Shown here: piece after piece, positions 1 to 6,507 of the stretch | How the letters are laid out: the number at the start of each line of letters is the position of its first letter | Numbering within the stretch: position 1 is the first letter of the stretch | Origin: Fibrobacter sp. | Lineage (GTDB): Bacteria; Fibrobacterota; Fibrobacteria; Fibrobacterales; Fibrobacteraceae | Length of the DNA: 23,356 nt | Reading direction: 5' to 3' | Assembly (NCBI GenBank): GCA_021443065.1 | Contig: JABUUR010000365.1 | Location: 1-23,356 of the forward strand | Notes under the pieces: model-generated | Databases searched by the model: none | What the model saw: the letters and a program-made list of their open reading frames with translations, nothing else | Told to the model about the DNA's origin: nothing | Position numbers and translations under genes: made by a program

Positions 1-7
1 GAATTTT

Positions 8-138
8 GGTTATCGGTTGTCAGTAGTCGGTTATCGGTTGTCGGTTATCGGTGGCTGGTGGTTGGTGAATTGACGAAAGAACGCTGCGCTATAGACGAAA
101 GACGAAAGAATTGTACTGGTTATCGGTTGTGAGCTATG
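8..138. repeat. degenerate 7-bp tandem repeats
   Basis: From 8 to 67 the sequence divides into consecutive heptamers: GGTTATC, GGTTGTC, AGTAGTC, GGTTATC, GGTTGTC, GGTTATC, GGTGGCT, GGTGGTT. The same GGTTATC-GGTTGT pair recurs at 118-131. Between the blocks lie copies of a GACGAAAGA word (73-81, and doubled at about 94-109). No coding potential is visible on either strand. It looks like a short-sequence tandem repeat, of the kind that expands by slippage. A shorter block of the same heptamers lies just after the lipoprotein gene at 2085-2105. Confidence 0.8.
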
Positions 139-523
139 TGCCCAAAGCCGTGCGCTGACCGCTCATTGCTCAAGGCACCTGTGCCGACCTCACACCTCTA
201 GGCTGATTTGCTGCCGAACCTCGTCACAGACCTTAGGATTCCTCTTGACGTGTGATTTTTGTAAATGTATATTAACGATATGCGGTGCTATACCCAAAGA
301 ATGGCGATTGGATCCATGCTAAGTCATTGCGCGAATTGCTGTAGTATTGCCGGCGCAAATTTTGTTGGCACGATATTTGAGGGGGGGGCACTTTTGTGCA
401 GATTGTAACCGTCTTGTAACATCGATTTTCAACAAATGTTTTCTGATGATCCATGACAGGATTATTTCTGCCATGGTTTTTTGTCGTGTTCATTTTGCAA
501 ATAACATTCAAAAGGACTAAACA
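139..523 (+). promoter_or_regulatory. long untranslated leader upstream of the lipoprotein
   Basis: No convincing gene is seen in this stretch of about 385 bases. It holds a G8 homopolymer at 381-388 next to a small GCAC/GTGC hairpin (388-399), and a terminator-like hairpin at 451-482. The ribosome binding site AAAAGGA sits at 510-516, seven bases before the ATG at 524. A minus-strand reading frame at 272-511 has no family resemblance and no ribosome binding site, so I do not call it. Confidence 0.45.
451..482 (+). terminator. terminator-like hairpin in the leader
   Basis: CCATGaCAG (451-459) pairs with CTGcCATGG (468-476), with one internal mismatch and an 8-nt loop. Six T residues follow (477-482). 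The shape is that of an intrinsic terminator. It lies only 41 bases before the lipoprotein start, so it could end an upstream transcript or act as an attenuator in the lipoprotein leader. The sequence does not decide between these. Confidence 0.5.
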
Positions 524-2086
524 ATGAATAAATTCAAAGCACTTGCCCTAGTGGGGGCTTTATCTATGGCTTTCTTCGCCTGCTCGGGGAGCGATGGTGT
601 CGATGGCATTGACGGTGTTGCCGGTGCCAATGGCGAAAACGGTAAGGACGGCCACGATGGTGTCAGTTGTACTATGACCCCTTTAAAGGATTCTACCGGT
701 TTTAAAGTGGTGTGCGGTGGCGACTCTGTGGGCGTCATCATCAATGGTCAAAACGGTACCAATGGAAACGATGGTGAAGACGGGTCCAACGGGGAAAATG
801 GAAAAAGCTGCACCGTGAAGGCGGTGACCAACGAAGAATCTGGTCGGCAGGGTGCAGAAATTTCCTGTGAAGACGGATCGAAACAGGTGCTGTGGAACGG
901 ATTGGATGGCGACCCTGGTTTAGATGGTTCACAGGGTCCTAAGGGCTCCGACGGTGTATCCATGGTCATTTGCGGTGCTGCGGAATACAATCCGGCAGAG
1001 CAATTCTGCTACGGCATTACCTTGTACAATTTGTGCGACAAGGCGGCTTACGAACCTGCGACACATTTTTGCAGCAGCGACAACAAGGTGCTTGAAAAAT
1101 GCGATGGCGAACCTTACGACATTGCCAAGGAACTTTGTGACGAGGCCTTGGGCAAGGTGATTACGGCAAAGAAATGCAACGGGGTGCTCTACAACCCCCG
1201 CCTGCAGGTGTGCGACAACGATGAACTTACAGACCTGGCATCTTGCGACACAGAACAATACAACATCGGTACGCAATTTTGCCATGAAAATCAAGTGTAC
1301 GATTTGTGTGGACTCGAAAGTTATGACCCTGATGAGAAGGAATGTGTAAACGGAACTATAGAGGATGCTTACAACATCGTTTATGGCTTAGAAAAAAAAG
1401 CAAAATTAACCAGTGATGAACTTTATGTGGTGGATAAGAATGGCGATACCATTGCTGTAGATATGGGCATTACCTCTGAAAAGGGCAACAAACTTTACAT
1501 TGCAACCGGCAATCTGATTGTCACTCAAGGCGGATTCGCCTACATTTCCAAGGATCCGGGGTACATTCCTAATGACCGATGGTATAAAGCAGGTGGTGGA
1601 GAATGGGATTTATTCGGTTGGGCAGACACCAGCGGACGAAAAACAAGCACCAGCTTGTCTGATTACCCGGGTTCCGCCCCTCCCACAAACATTTCAGGGA
1701 GAGTTGAATATGACATTGCGAAGTATAAATTGGGCGGTAACTGGCGTTTGCCCACGGGGGATGAACTAAAGAATTTGATAGACGGCAATAATGGGGAGAT
1801 ATCTAGTGTAACTCACACTAAAACAAATCCTGGTAGGCTTTGGAAAAATTCTGAACTAGGCACAGAGCTCTTTATTCCCTTTGCGGGCAACCGTAATGGG
1901 GCCACGCTCTACGATGTTGGTTCACGTGGCTTCGTCTGGTCTGGTTCGCTTAATACCAGCTATACGGACTTCGCTTACCGCCTGGACTTCTATGCGAGTG
2001 GCACGGTTTGGAACTACAACTACCGCTACACTGGTCGGTCAGTCCGTCCCGTCCTAGAATTCACGAGCCTCCCTTGCTTTTTTTAG
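524..2086 (+). CDS. secreted lipoprotein with collagen-like repeats, Cys repeats and Fib_succ_major domain
   Basis: A 520-residue predicted lipoprotein. The first 19 residues are a hydrophobic signal ending in AFFA before Cys20, a reasonable lipobox. Gly-x-y collagen-like runs follow at about 22-48, 75-95 and 127-145. Then come six copies of C-x4-Y-[NDE]-[PI]-x4-C (Cys pairs 150/162, 171/183, 193/205, 218/230, 241/253, 262/274). Residues about 320-512 resemble the Fibrobacter succinogenes major paralogous domain (TIGR02145), including NWRLPTGDE (406-414) and a VRPV ending. In other bacteria such C-type-lectin-like ends are diversified by DGRs, and a broken DGR-type reverse transcriptase follows 28 bp downstream. 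A surface-exposed ligand-binding or adhesion role is inferred, not shown. The start is supported by AAAAGGA at 510-516. The final residues after VRPVLEF are unremarkable, and the stop codon lies in a 7-bp repeat block. Confidence 0.85.
   Translation: MNKFKALALVGALSMAFFACSGSDGVDGIDGVAGANGENGKDGHDGVSCTMTPLKDSTGFKVVCGGDSVGVIINGQNGTNGNDGEDGSNGENGKSCTVKAVTNEESGRQGAEISCEDGSKQVLWNGLDGDPGLDGSQGPKGSDGVSMVICGAAEYNPAEQFCYGITLYNLCDKAAYEPATHFCSSDNKVLEKCDGEPYDIAKELCDEALGKVITAKKCNGVLYNPRLQVCDNDELTDLASCDTEQYNIGTQFCHENQVYDLCGLESYDPDEKECVNGTIEDAYNIVYGLEKKAKLTSDELYVVDKNGDTIAVDMGITSEKGNKLYIATGNLIVTQGGFAYISKDPGYIPNDRWYKAGGGEWDLFGWADTSGRKTSTSLSDYPGSAPPTNISGRVEYDIAKYKLGGNWRLPTGDELKNLIDGNNGEISSVTHTKTNPGRLWKNSELGTELFIPFAGNRNGATLYDVGSRGFVWSGSLNTSYTDFAYRLDFYASGTVWNYNYRYTGRSVRPVLEFTSLPCFF
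1928..2053 (+). other. candidate DGR variable region at the 3' end of the lipoprotein gene
   Basis: This encodes residues about 469-510. It is rich in codons ending in C or T whose first two bases vary (AAT, ACC, AGC, TAT, GAC, TTC, GCT, TAC, CGC), and ends in an alternating AAC/TAC run followed by GGT CGG TCA GTC CGT. Adenine-directed mutagenesis of AAC-type template codons gives this pattern, and the placement at the end of a C-type-lectin-like domain fits. I could not find a matching template repeat in the window, so the assignment rests on position and codon character. Confidence 0.5.
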
Positions 2087-2105
2087 TTGTCAGTTAACGG
2101 TAGTT
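2085..2105. repeat. heptamer repeat block between lipoprotein and reverse transcriptase remnant
   Basis: AGTTGTC, AGTTAAC and GGTAGTT follow one another and belong to the same degenerate heptamer family as 8-67. The block starts inside the lipoprotein stop codon and fills almost all of the 28 bp before the reverse transcriptase remnant. Confidence 0.55.
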
Positions 2106-2114
2106 TGAATATAT

Positions 2115-2831
2115 ATGATGAACTTATCGCAAGAGCAGTTGCTTATAGATTTGATTGGTGCCTACTATTGCGCTTGTAAAAATAAGCGCAAAACCATCAA
2201 TCAGCTAAAGTTCGAGATTGAGCAAGAAGAATACTTGATTGAACTTCGTGACGAACTTTGGGAACGATGCTACAAGCCCTCCAAGTCGATATGTTTTAAC
2301 ATCAAAGACCCAAAACCCAGGCAAATCATAGCCGCAAATTTTCGGGACAGGGTGGTACACCATTTATACTACAACTATGTTTATCCGTTTTTTTTACAAG
2401 CATTGTATTTACGATAGTTACAGCTGCCGCATAGGCAAGGACACACACTTTGGCTCCAGGCGTTACGAACATTTTGCACGTTCGTAAGCCACAACTATAC
2501 GCAGCCTTACTTTGTTTTTAAAGGGAATATCCGCGGGTATTTTATGTCTATCGACCGCACCCTTCTTTTAGAGCGGGTGTGAAACCTTCTTCAAAAAAAA
2601 CGAGGACTCCCTCATGGACATGGATTTTTTAGACACCTTTCTGAGCGGATTATTTTGCAAGACCCTCTTGAAAATTGCATCGAAAAAACGAGCCGATTGT
2701 ATCAAGGACTTCTTGAAAACATGAAGCTCGAGTTGCAACCGTCAAAATGCGAAATCATACCCGGCGAGAAAGACTTTGTTTTTCTGGGATTTGCCCACCA
2801 TCCGTTTTACAAGAAATTTCGCCTGCGGTGA
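2115..2831 (+). pseudogene. decayed reverse transcriptase, DGR type
   Basis: The first 100 codons (2115-2417) read as the N-terminal part of a DGR-like reverse transcriptase: LRDELWERCYKPSK, then DPKPRQIIAANFRDRVVHH, as in the phage BPP-1 Brt layout. The frame is lost in a T8 run (2388-2395). One T fewer continues the homology as FYKHCIYDSYSCRIGKD and on to HFARS. A second shift near 2482-2488 restores SHNYTQPYFVFKGNIRGYFMSID, where motif A has Asn in place of the catalytic Asp. A stop at 2580-2582 and a further shift near 2640 follow, leading to SERIILQDPLENCI. The next readable part, LENMKLELQPSKCEI...FVFLGF, belongs after motif C, so about 100 residues carrying motif B and the YxDD box are deleted near 2698. 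The gene is not functional. The family call is firm; the DGR subtype rests on the N-terminal motif and the neighbour. Confidence 0.85.
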
Positions 2832-2884
2832 AACGTTATATGGGGGTATGCTTACCCATGGGAAAAACTACCATACGGGAATAA

Positions 2885-2957
2885 TACCCGGATCGCGATT
2901 CGAACGCGAGTCTGATCCTTAGGAGGGACCCGTTCTATCCAACTGAACTATCCAGGC
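2885..2957 (-). tRNA. tRNA-Arg (CCT anticodon)
   Basis: The reverse complement folds as a full cloverleaf. The acceptor stem is GCCTGGA/TCCGGGT with a G-U end pair. The D-arm is GTTC...GAAC. The anticodon stem is GGTCC/GGATC around loop CTCCTAA, giving anticodon CCT. The variable loop has 4 nt, and the T-arm TCGCG/CGCGA encloses TTCGAAT. The discriminator base is A and CCA is not encoded. It lies 54 bp beyond the end of the reverse transcriptase remnant and is transcribed toward it. Confidence 0.95.
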
Positions 2958-2997
2958 AGGCTTGCTGGCTGTTGTACTGCCAGAGCAGGTGCAAATA

Positions 2998-3003
2998 TAG
3001 AAT
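2998..3003 (+). promoter_or_regulatory. possible -10 box before the SGNH gene
   Basis: TAGAAT lies 40 bp before the GTG at 3044, in an AT-rich stretch between the divergent tRNA and the gene. No clear -35 box was seen. Confidence 0.3.
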
Positions 3004-3043
3004 AAAGTGAATGTGATAAGGATGAATTTTCTAATTTTTTTAT

Positions 3044-4564
3044 GTGAAAAGAATTTATCTAGTTATAACGGTCGTTTTTTGTCTTTTGCTGCTGTTGCCC
3101 TTTACCGTACAGACGGTGGTGGATCTGCAAGGCGACAAGCGTTTTCGTAGCCTGGATATTTTCAAGGATGTATTCTACACACCTTTTAAGCGGCAGTCGG
3201 ACTTGTCTGCGGGGGCGTTAAGACTGCGTGAATCCTGGAAGGCGGCCCGGGAATCCATTGCCGCCGGTGCAGAAACTTCGGACGCATTGGAGCCGGTCAT
3301 CGGAGCCCTTTCTGACTTGCAGGCGGTGGCGCTTGCCGTGAACGCGTACGCGGAACTGGACAGTGGCGAGGCGTGCTACAAACTGCTAAAGTCTGCGGAT
3401 ACATTGCTTGCCGCCCTTGAGGATGCCCCGGAGTCTTTTTTTGCGGTGGATTCTGCCTTGAAGGCCGTGGTTGACGAATTTAGCGGGTTCTCCCTGGTCA
3501 AGGCTTTTTCTGACATAAGGCGATACGGCGTGTGGACCGGACGCTATATTCGCGCCTTCGAAAAGAAGGTGGAAGACGAAAACGCTCTGGTTCTTGCGGT
3601 TCGCCCCAGGTACCAGCTTGCGGTGTGGAATCTGTTGAAGGACCCCGGCGAAAAGGTGGTGCTGGGGGCTCGGGGTTCCAAGGAGGGCGAAGACTCCTGG
3701 CTGTACTACCGTCAGGATGTGGATTTTCTGGTGCAACCGTCACCTTTGGACCTTCGTTCTGCCAGGTTGGACAATCCTATTTCTGCCATAGCCAGGTTCC
3801 GGGACCAGTTGAAGGAAAAGGGTGTGGAACTGCTGGTGGTCATTGTACCGGGAAAGCCAAGCATCTATCCGGAATACCTGACGGGCGAGGGCGCCGACGC
3901 CATGATGGGTAAAGACGGCTCTCCCAAGTTCGGTCATGGCAAGATGATCCTGGATTCCTTGAACAAGCTGGGATTTTACACGGTGGATCTCTACACTCCT
4001 TTCTGGGATGCCAAGTGGTTCGATGAAAGGTTGGGCGCGTTGTATCTGAACGACGATACCCACTGGACTCCCCGGGGTGCCGAAATGGCCGCCGACTTGA
4101 TCTCGGAAAAGGTTCGCCGAATGATGGCGGATTCCGTTGTGAACTTGGGGGTGGAAAAGATGAAATACAAGGTGCAGGACAGCCTTGCCGACCGTATGGG
4201 GGATATCGGCGAAATGAGCGGGTTGAACAAGTTCAACACCTTCAAGGTGCAGCAGGTTGTCGGACATGTGGTTTCTCCGTTCAAGGATGATTTCCGCAAG
4301 TCGAAAATCTTGATTCTGGGGGACAGTTTTAGCCGCATCTACCAGACCGATGCCCCTGTGAATGCCGGTTGGATTGCCCATTTCGCAAAGAACATGAACC
4401 GCCCTGTGGCAAGCCTGGTAAGCGATGGCGGTGCCAGCACCCTGGTTCGCGAAAAGATGGCTCGCAAGGCCGGGGTTCTCAAGGGAAAGAAATTGGTAAT
4501 CTGGGAATTCGTGGAACGTGATTTGCGGTTTGGCGCCGAGGGCTGGAAAAACGTGGAATTTTAG
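3044..4564 (+). CDS. AlgX/AlgJ-like SGNH acetyltransferase/hydrolase family protein
   Basis: A 506-residue protein with one N-terminal membrane segment or uncleaved signal (residues about 4-24) and an extracytoplasmic body. The C-terminal half carries the AlgX/AlgJ SGNH-like fold: VELLVVIVPGKPSIYP (261-276), the acidic/His motif DTHW (338-341) and the nucleophile motif GDSF (426-429, Ser428). In this family these three residues transfer or remove acetyl groups on exported polysaccharides, usually with a membrane MBOAT partner. No MBOAT gene is seen here. The N-terminal 200 residues are helical and less recognisable. The start is a GTG with no well-placed Shine-Dalgarno; nearby ATGs at 3022 and 3042 are out of frame. 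It is the first gene of a run with the HTH gene (8 bp gap) and pmbA. Confidence 0.8.
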   Translation: MKRIYLVITVVFCLLLLLPFTVQTVVDLQGDKRFRSLDIFKDVFYTPFKRQSDLSAGALRLRESWKAARESIAAGAETSDALEPVIGALSDLQAVALAVNAYAELDSGEACYKLLKSADTLLAALEDAPESFFAVDSALKAVVDEFSGFSLVKAFSDIRRYGVWTGRYIRAFEKKVEDENALVLAVRPRYQLAVWNLLKDPGEKVVLGARGSKEGEDSWLYYRQDVDFLVQPSPLDLRSARLDNPISAIARFRDQLKEKGVELLVVIVPGKPSIYPEYLTGEGADAMMGKDGSPKFGHGKMILDSLNKLGFYTVDLYTPFWDAKWFDERLGALYLNDDTHWTPRGAEMAADLISEKVRRMMADSVVNLGVEKMKYKVQDSLADRMGDIGEMSGLNKFNTFKVQQVVGHVVSPFKDDFRKSKILILGDSFSRIYQTDAPVNAGWIAHFAKNMNRPVASLVSDGGASTLVREKMARKAGVLKGKKLVIWEFVERDLRFGAEGWKNVEF

Positions 4565-4572
4565 AGGAATGT

Positions 4573-4806
4573 ATGGCTAGACATGGAACTCCCACACCGG
4601 GACAGGCTATTTTGGAAGGCATGGAATGGCTTAAGATGGACAAGGCCGAGTTTGGCCGCCGCCTTGGCGTAAGCGTCGAAATCTTGGAAGCGTTGATTGC
4701 CGGGAACCAGCCGATTACCACGGAATTGGCTACGGCGCTTGAGTCTGTGACGGGGAGCCCCGCCGCCTACTGGAAAATGTTGGAACGAAAGTCAAAGAGT
4801 GTTTAA
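4573..4806 (+). CDS. HigA-like XRE-family HTH protein (orphan antitoxin-like)
   Basis: A 77-residue protein built like HigA antitoxins: TPGQAILEGMEWLKM, then a helix-turn-helix KAEFGRRLGVSVEILEALI, then ITTELATALESVTGSPAAYW. HigA proteins bind DNA and neutralise the HigB RNase, but no higB-like gene is next to it. It may be a solitary regulator of this operon. The start is set by GAGGA at 4564-4568, four bases before the ATG. The stop is one base before the pmbA ATG, so the two are probably translationally coupled. The XRE/HigA fold is well supported; the target is unknown. Confidence 0.8.
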   Translation: MARHGTPTPGQAILEGMEWLKMDKAEFGRRLGVSVEILEALIAGNQPITTELATALESVTGSPAAYWKMLERKSKSV

Positions 4807-4807
4807 G

Positions 4808-6136
4808 ATGAATATTGTTGACGCTGTAACTTATATTTGCGATATCGCCAAAGGCCAGTCCGAACAGTACGATGTGATTGCTTCTACATCCCATTCCGAG
4901 GGCTTGTCCGTATTTCAGGGGCAGGTGCAGAATACGGAAATTTCTGATTCTGTGGGCTTGGGTATTCGCGTAATCAAGAATGGCCGCCCGGGCTATGCCT
5001 ACACGGAACGCTTGACAAAAGAAGCCATTGCCCAGACGTTGAAGGATGCCCTCTGCCACACCCAGTGGACGGAGGCAATCGATATCCTGCTGCCCAAGCC
5101 CGTGGAAATGCCCGAGGAATACCCCAATTACAATCCAGCCTTGGAATCCCTGGATCTTAAGCAGTTGAAAGATTTTTGCATCGAGTTGGAAAAGCAGACT
5201 TTTGCAAAGTCCGGAGAAATCGAGAACATTCCCTACCTAGGGGCTGACATGACCAGCGGGTCTTCGGTCATAGCAAACAGCGAAGGCGTTTTCTATAAGG
5301 GCAAGTCCAATTCCGCCTCTGTGGGGGCGGGGGCGGTGGCTGTCCGCGATGGCGTAAAGAAACTGGGCAATTTTGTAAAGTCCGGCCGCGATTGGTCGCA
5401 GTTTAGCATCGACGAAATTGCCTCGAAGACTGCAGGCTATGCCACGGAACTTTTCGGGGCAAGGAAAATTGAAGGCGGCAAGATTCCTGTGGTTTTCTCC
5501 GAACGCGTGTCTGCCCGCATTATCGGGATGTACGCCTCTTCGTTTGATGCGGAATCTATGCAGCGTGGGCAGTCTTGCCTTGCGGGCAAAGAAGGTAAAG
5601 TCGTTGCAGGGGAAAAGTTCTCCATCGTCAACGACCCTCAGGGTGAAATGTTCCAGCACAAGTACCGCTGCGATTCCGAGGGTTGCATTGCCCGGCGTGT
5701 GGACGTGATCAAGAATGGCGTGTTTAACGAAGCCTTGTATAACCTGGAAACCGCAGCGAAAGCCGGACGTGAAACTACAGGAAATGGCGCCCGCAATTTC
5801 GGAAGCAAGATGGGGACATCCTTCCATAACTTGCTGGTGCCGCCTGGTGCGCTGACTACCGCGGAACTTTTAAAGCTGTTCCCCAAGTGCCTGCTGGTGG
5901 TGCGCCTGGAAGGCGGCTCCGGCTGCAACGCCGTCAGCGGTGAATTGAGCATGGGTGCCCACGGTTTCTGGTGCGAGAACGGCGTAATCCAGCATCCGGT
6001 TGACGGTGTGACCTTGAGCGGAAATTTCTTTGACATAATCCGGAACGTGGTTGACGTGGGCAACGAGTACAAGGATCCCTTCAGTACCTACCAGGTTCCG
6101 GCTTTGGCGGTAAGCGAACTGAGCGTAAGCGTTTAG
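4808..6136 (+). CDS. pmbA: PmbA/TldE family protein
   Basis: A 442-residue protein matching PmbA (TldE), the partner of TldD in a heterodimeric cytosolic metalloprotease. In E. coli that protease processes microcin B17 and degrades the unfolded antitoxin CcdA. Typical features are the C-terminal run EGGSGCNAVSGELSMGAHGF, then NGVIQHPVDGVTLSGNF, and the absence of a HExxxH zinc motif, which belongs to TldD. Length is close to the E. coli protein (450). ATG 4808 is preferred; an in-frame GTG at 4799 would overlap the HTH gene. No tldD is visible in the window. The stop is followed by tandem repeats and a hairpin terminator. Confidence 0.9.
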   Translation: MNIVDAVTYICDIAKGQSEQYDVIASTSHSEGLSVFQGQVQNTEISDSVGLGIRVIKNGRPGYAYTERLTKEAIAQTLKDALCHTQWTEAIDILLPKPVEMPEEYPNYNPALESLDLKQLKDFCIELEKQTFAKSGEIENIPYLGADMTSGSSVIANSEGVFYKGKSNSASVGAGAVAVRDGVKKLGNFVKSGRDWSQFSIDEIASKTAGYATELFGARKIEGGKIPVVFSERVSARIIGMYASSFDAESMQRGQSCLAGKEGKVVAGEKFSIVNDPQGEMFQHKYRCDSEGCIARRVDVIKNGVFNEALYNLETAAKAGRETTGNGARNFGSKMGTSFHNLLVPPGALTTAELLKLFPKCLLVVRLEGGSGCNAVSGELSMGAHGFWCENGVIQHPVDGVTLSGNFFDIIRNVVDVGNEYKDPFSTYQVPALAVSELSVSV

Positions 6137-6234
6137 CGGCTTGTCTGCGCGGCTTGCCTATGCTTGTCTGAGTGACTCGTCTGTACGGCTTGCCTATGCT
6201 TGTCTGAGTGATCCGTCTGTACGGCTTGTCTGCG
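6137..6234. repeat. 36-bp tandem repeat directly after pmbA
   Basis: Two 36-bp copies (6150-6185 and 6186-6221) differ at only two or three positions. They are flanked by identical 13-bp partial units CGGCTTGTCTGCG at 6137-6149 and 6222-6234. There are no spacers, so this is not a CRISPR array. Translated in reverse, the unit encodes a 12-residue repeat, but there is no sign that this is expressed. Confidence 0.85.
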
Positions 6235-6240
6235 CTGGAG

Positions 6241-6284
6241 AGGACTATTTGACCTTTTTTGGGTGAATAGTCCTTTGTTTTTTT
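6241..6284 (+). terminator. hairpin terminator of the pmbA operon
   Basis: AGGACTATT (6241-6249) pairs with AATAGTCCT (6266-6274), with an inner ACC/GGT pairing. TTTGTTTTTTT follows. It is the first of four hairpins with the same arms. Confidence 0.7.
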
Positions 6285-6311
6285 GTGTTGCATTTGCGTG
6301 TTGTTGGTAAA

Positions 6312-6507
6312 AAAGGACTATTACCCTGTTTTTATGGGGTTTAGTCCTTTAACAAGGGGGTGTAGCGATGAATTTCACCCCAACTTTTTGTTAATTTGTT
6401 TGTAAAACGGGAAATTTAAAGGACTAAACAGGCCTGAATTTTCTTTTAGTCCTTGACCTGCCTCAAAAGCGAAGGACTAAACCCTGGAAAACGCTCTTTT
6501 AGTCCTT
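6312..6507. repeat. three further AGGACTA/TAGTCCT hairpins
   Basis: Inverted repeats lie at 6312-6320/6342-6350 (AAAGGACTA, 21-nt interior with an inner ACCC/GGGT), 6419-6428/6445-6454 (AAGGACTAAA, 16-nt interior) and 6472-6481/6498-6507 (AAGGACTAAA, 16-nt interior). The loops differ while the arms are kept. The last arm overlaps the lgt stop codon, so in the minus direction it may help end the orn-PBP-lgt transcript. The same word occurs once more as the ribosome-binding region AAAAGGACTAAACA just before the lipoprotein ATG. Nothing coding is seen in 6137-6498. Confidence 0.8.

Noticed and set aside
365..380. Sigma-54-like promoter TTGGCACG-N4-TTGA
   Set aside because: The -24 half is good, but the essential GC of the -12 element reads GA. 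One chance match in AT-rich leader is not enough.
272..511. 79-codon minus-strand open frame in the lipoprotein leader
   Set aside because: It has no ribosome binding site or recognisable domain, and it covers the G8 tract and the terminator-like hairpin.
2388..2395. Programmed frameshift or phase-variable T8 switch in a working reverse transcriptase
   Set aside because: Later frameshifts, the Asp-to-Asn change and loss of the YxDD region mean that fixing this run would not restore an enzyme.
6137..6234. CRISPR-like repeat array
   Set aside because: The 36-bp units are directly adjacent with no spacers, and no cas gene is near.
6081..6293. Minus-strand 70-codon frame with KPYRR repeats
   Set aside because: The repeats only reflect the 36-bp tandem DNA repeat, and the frame runs into the pmbA 3' end and the hairpin.
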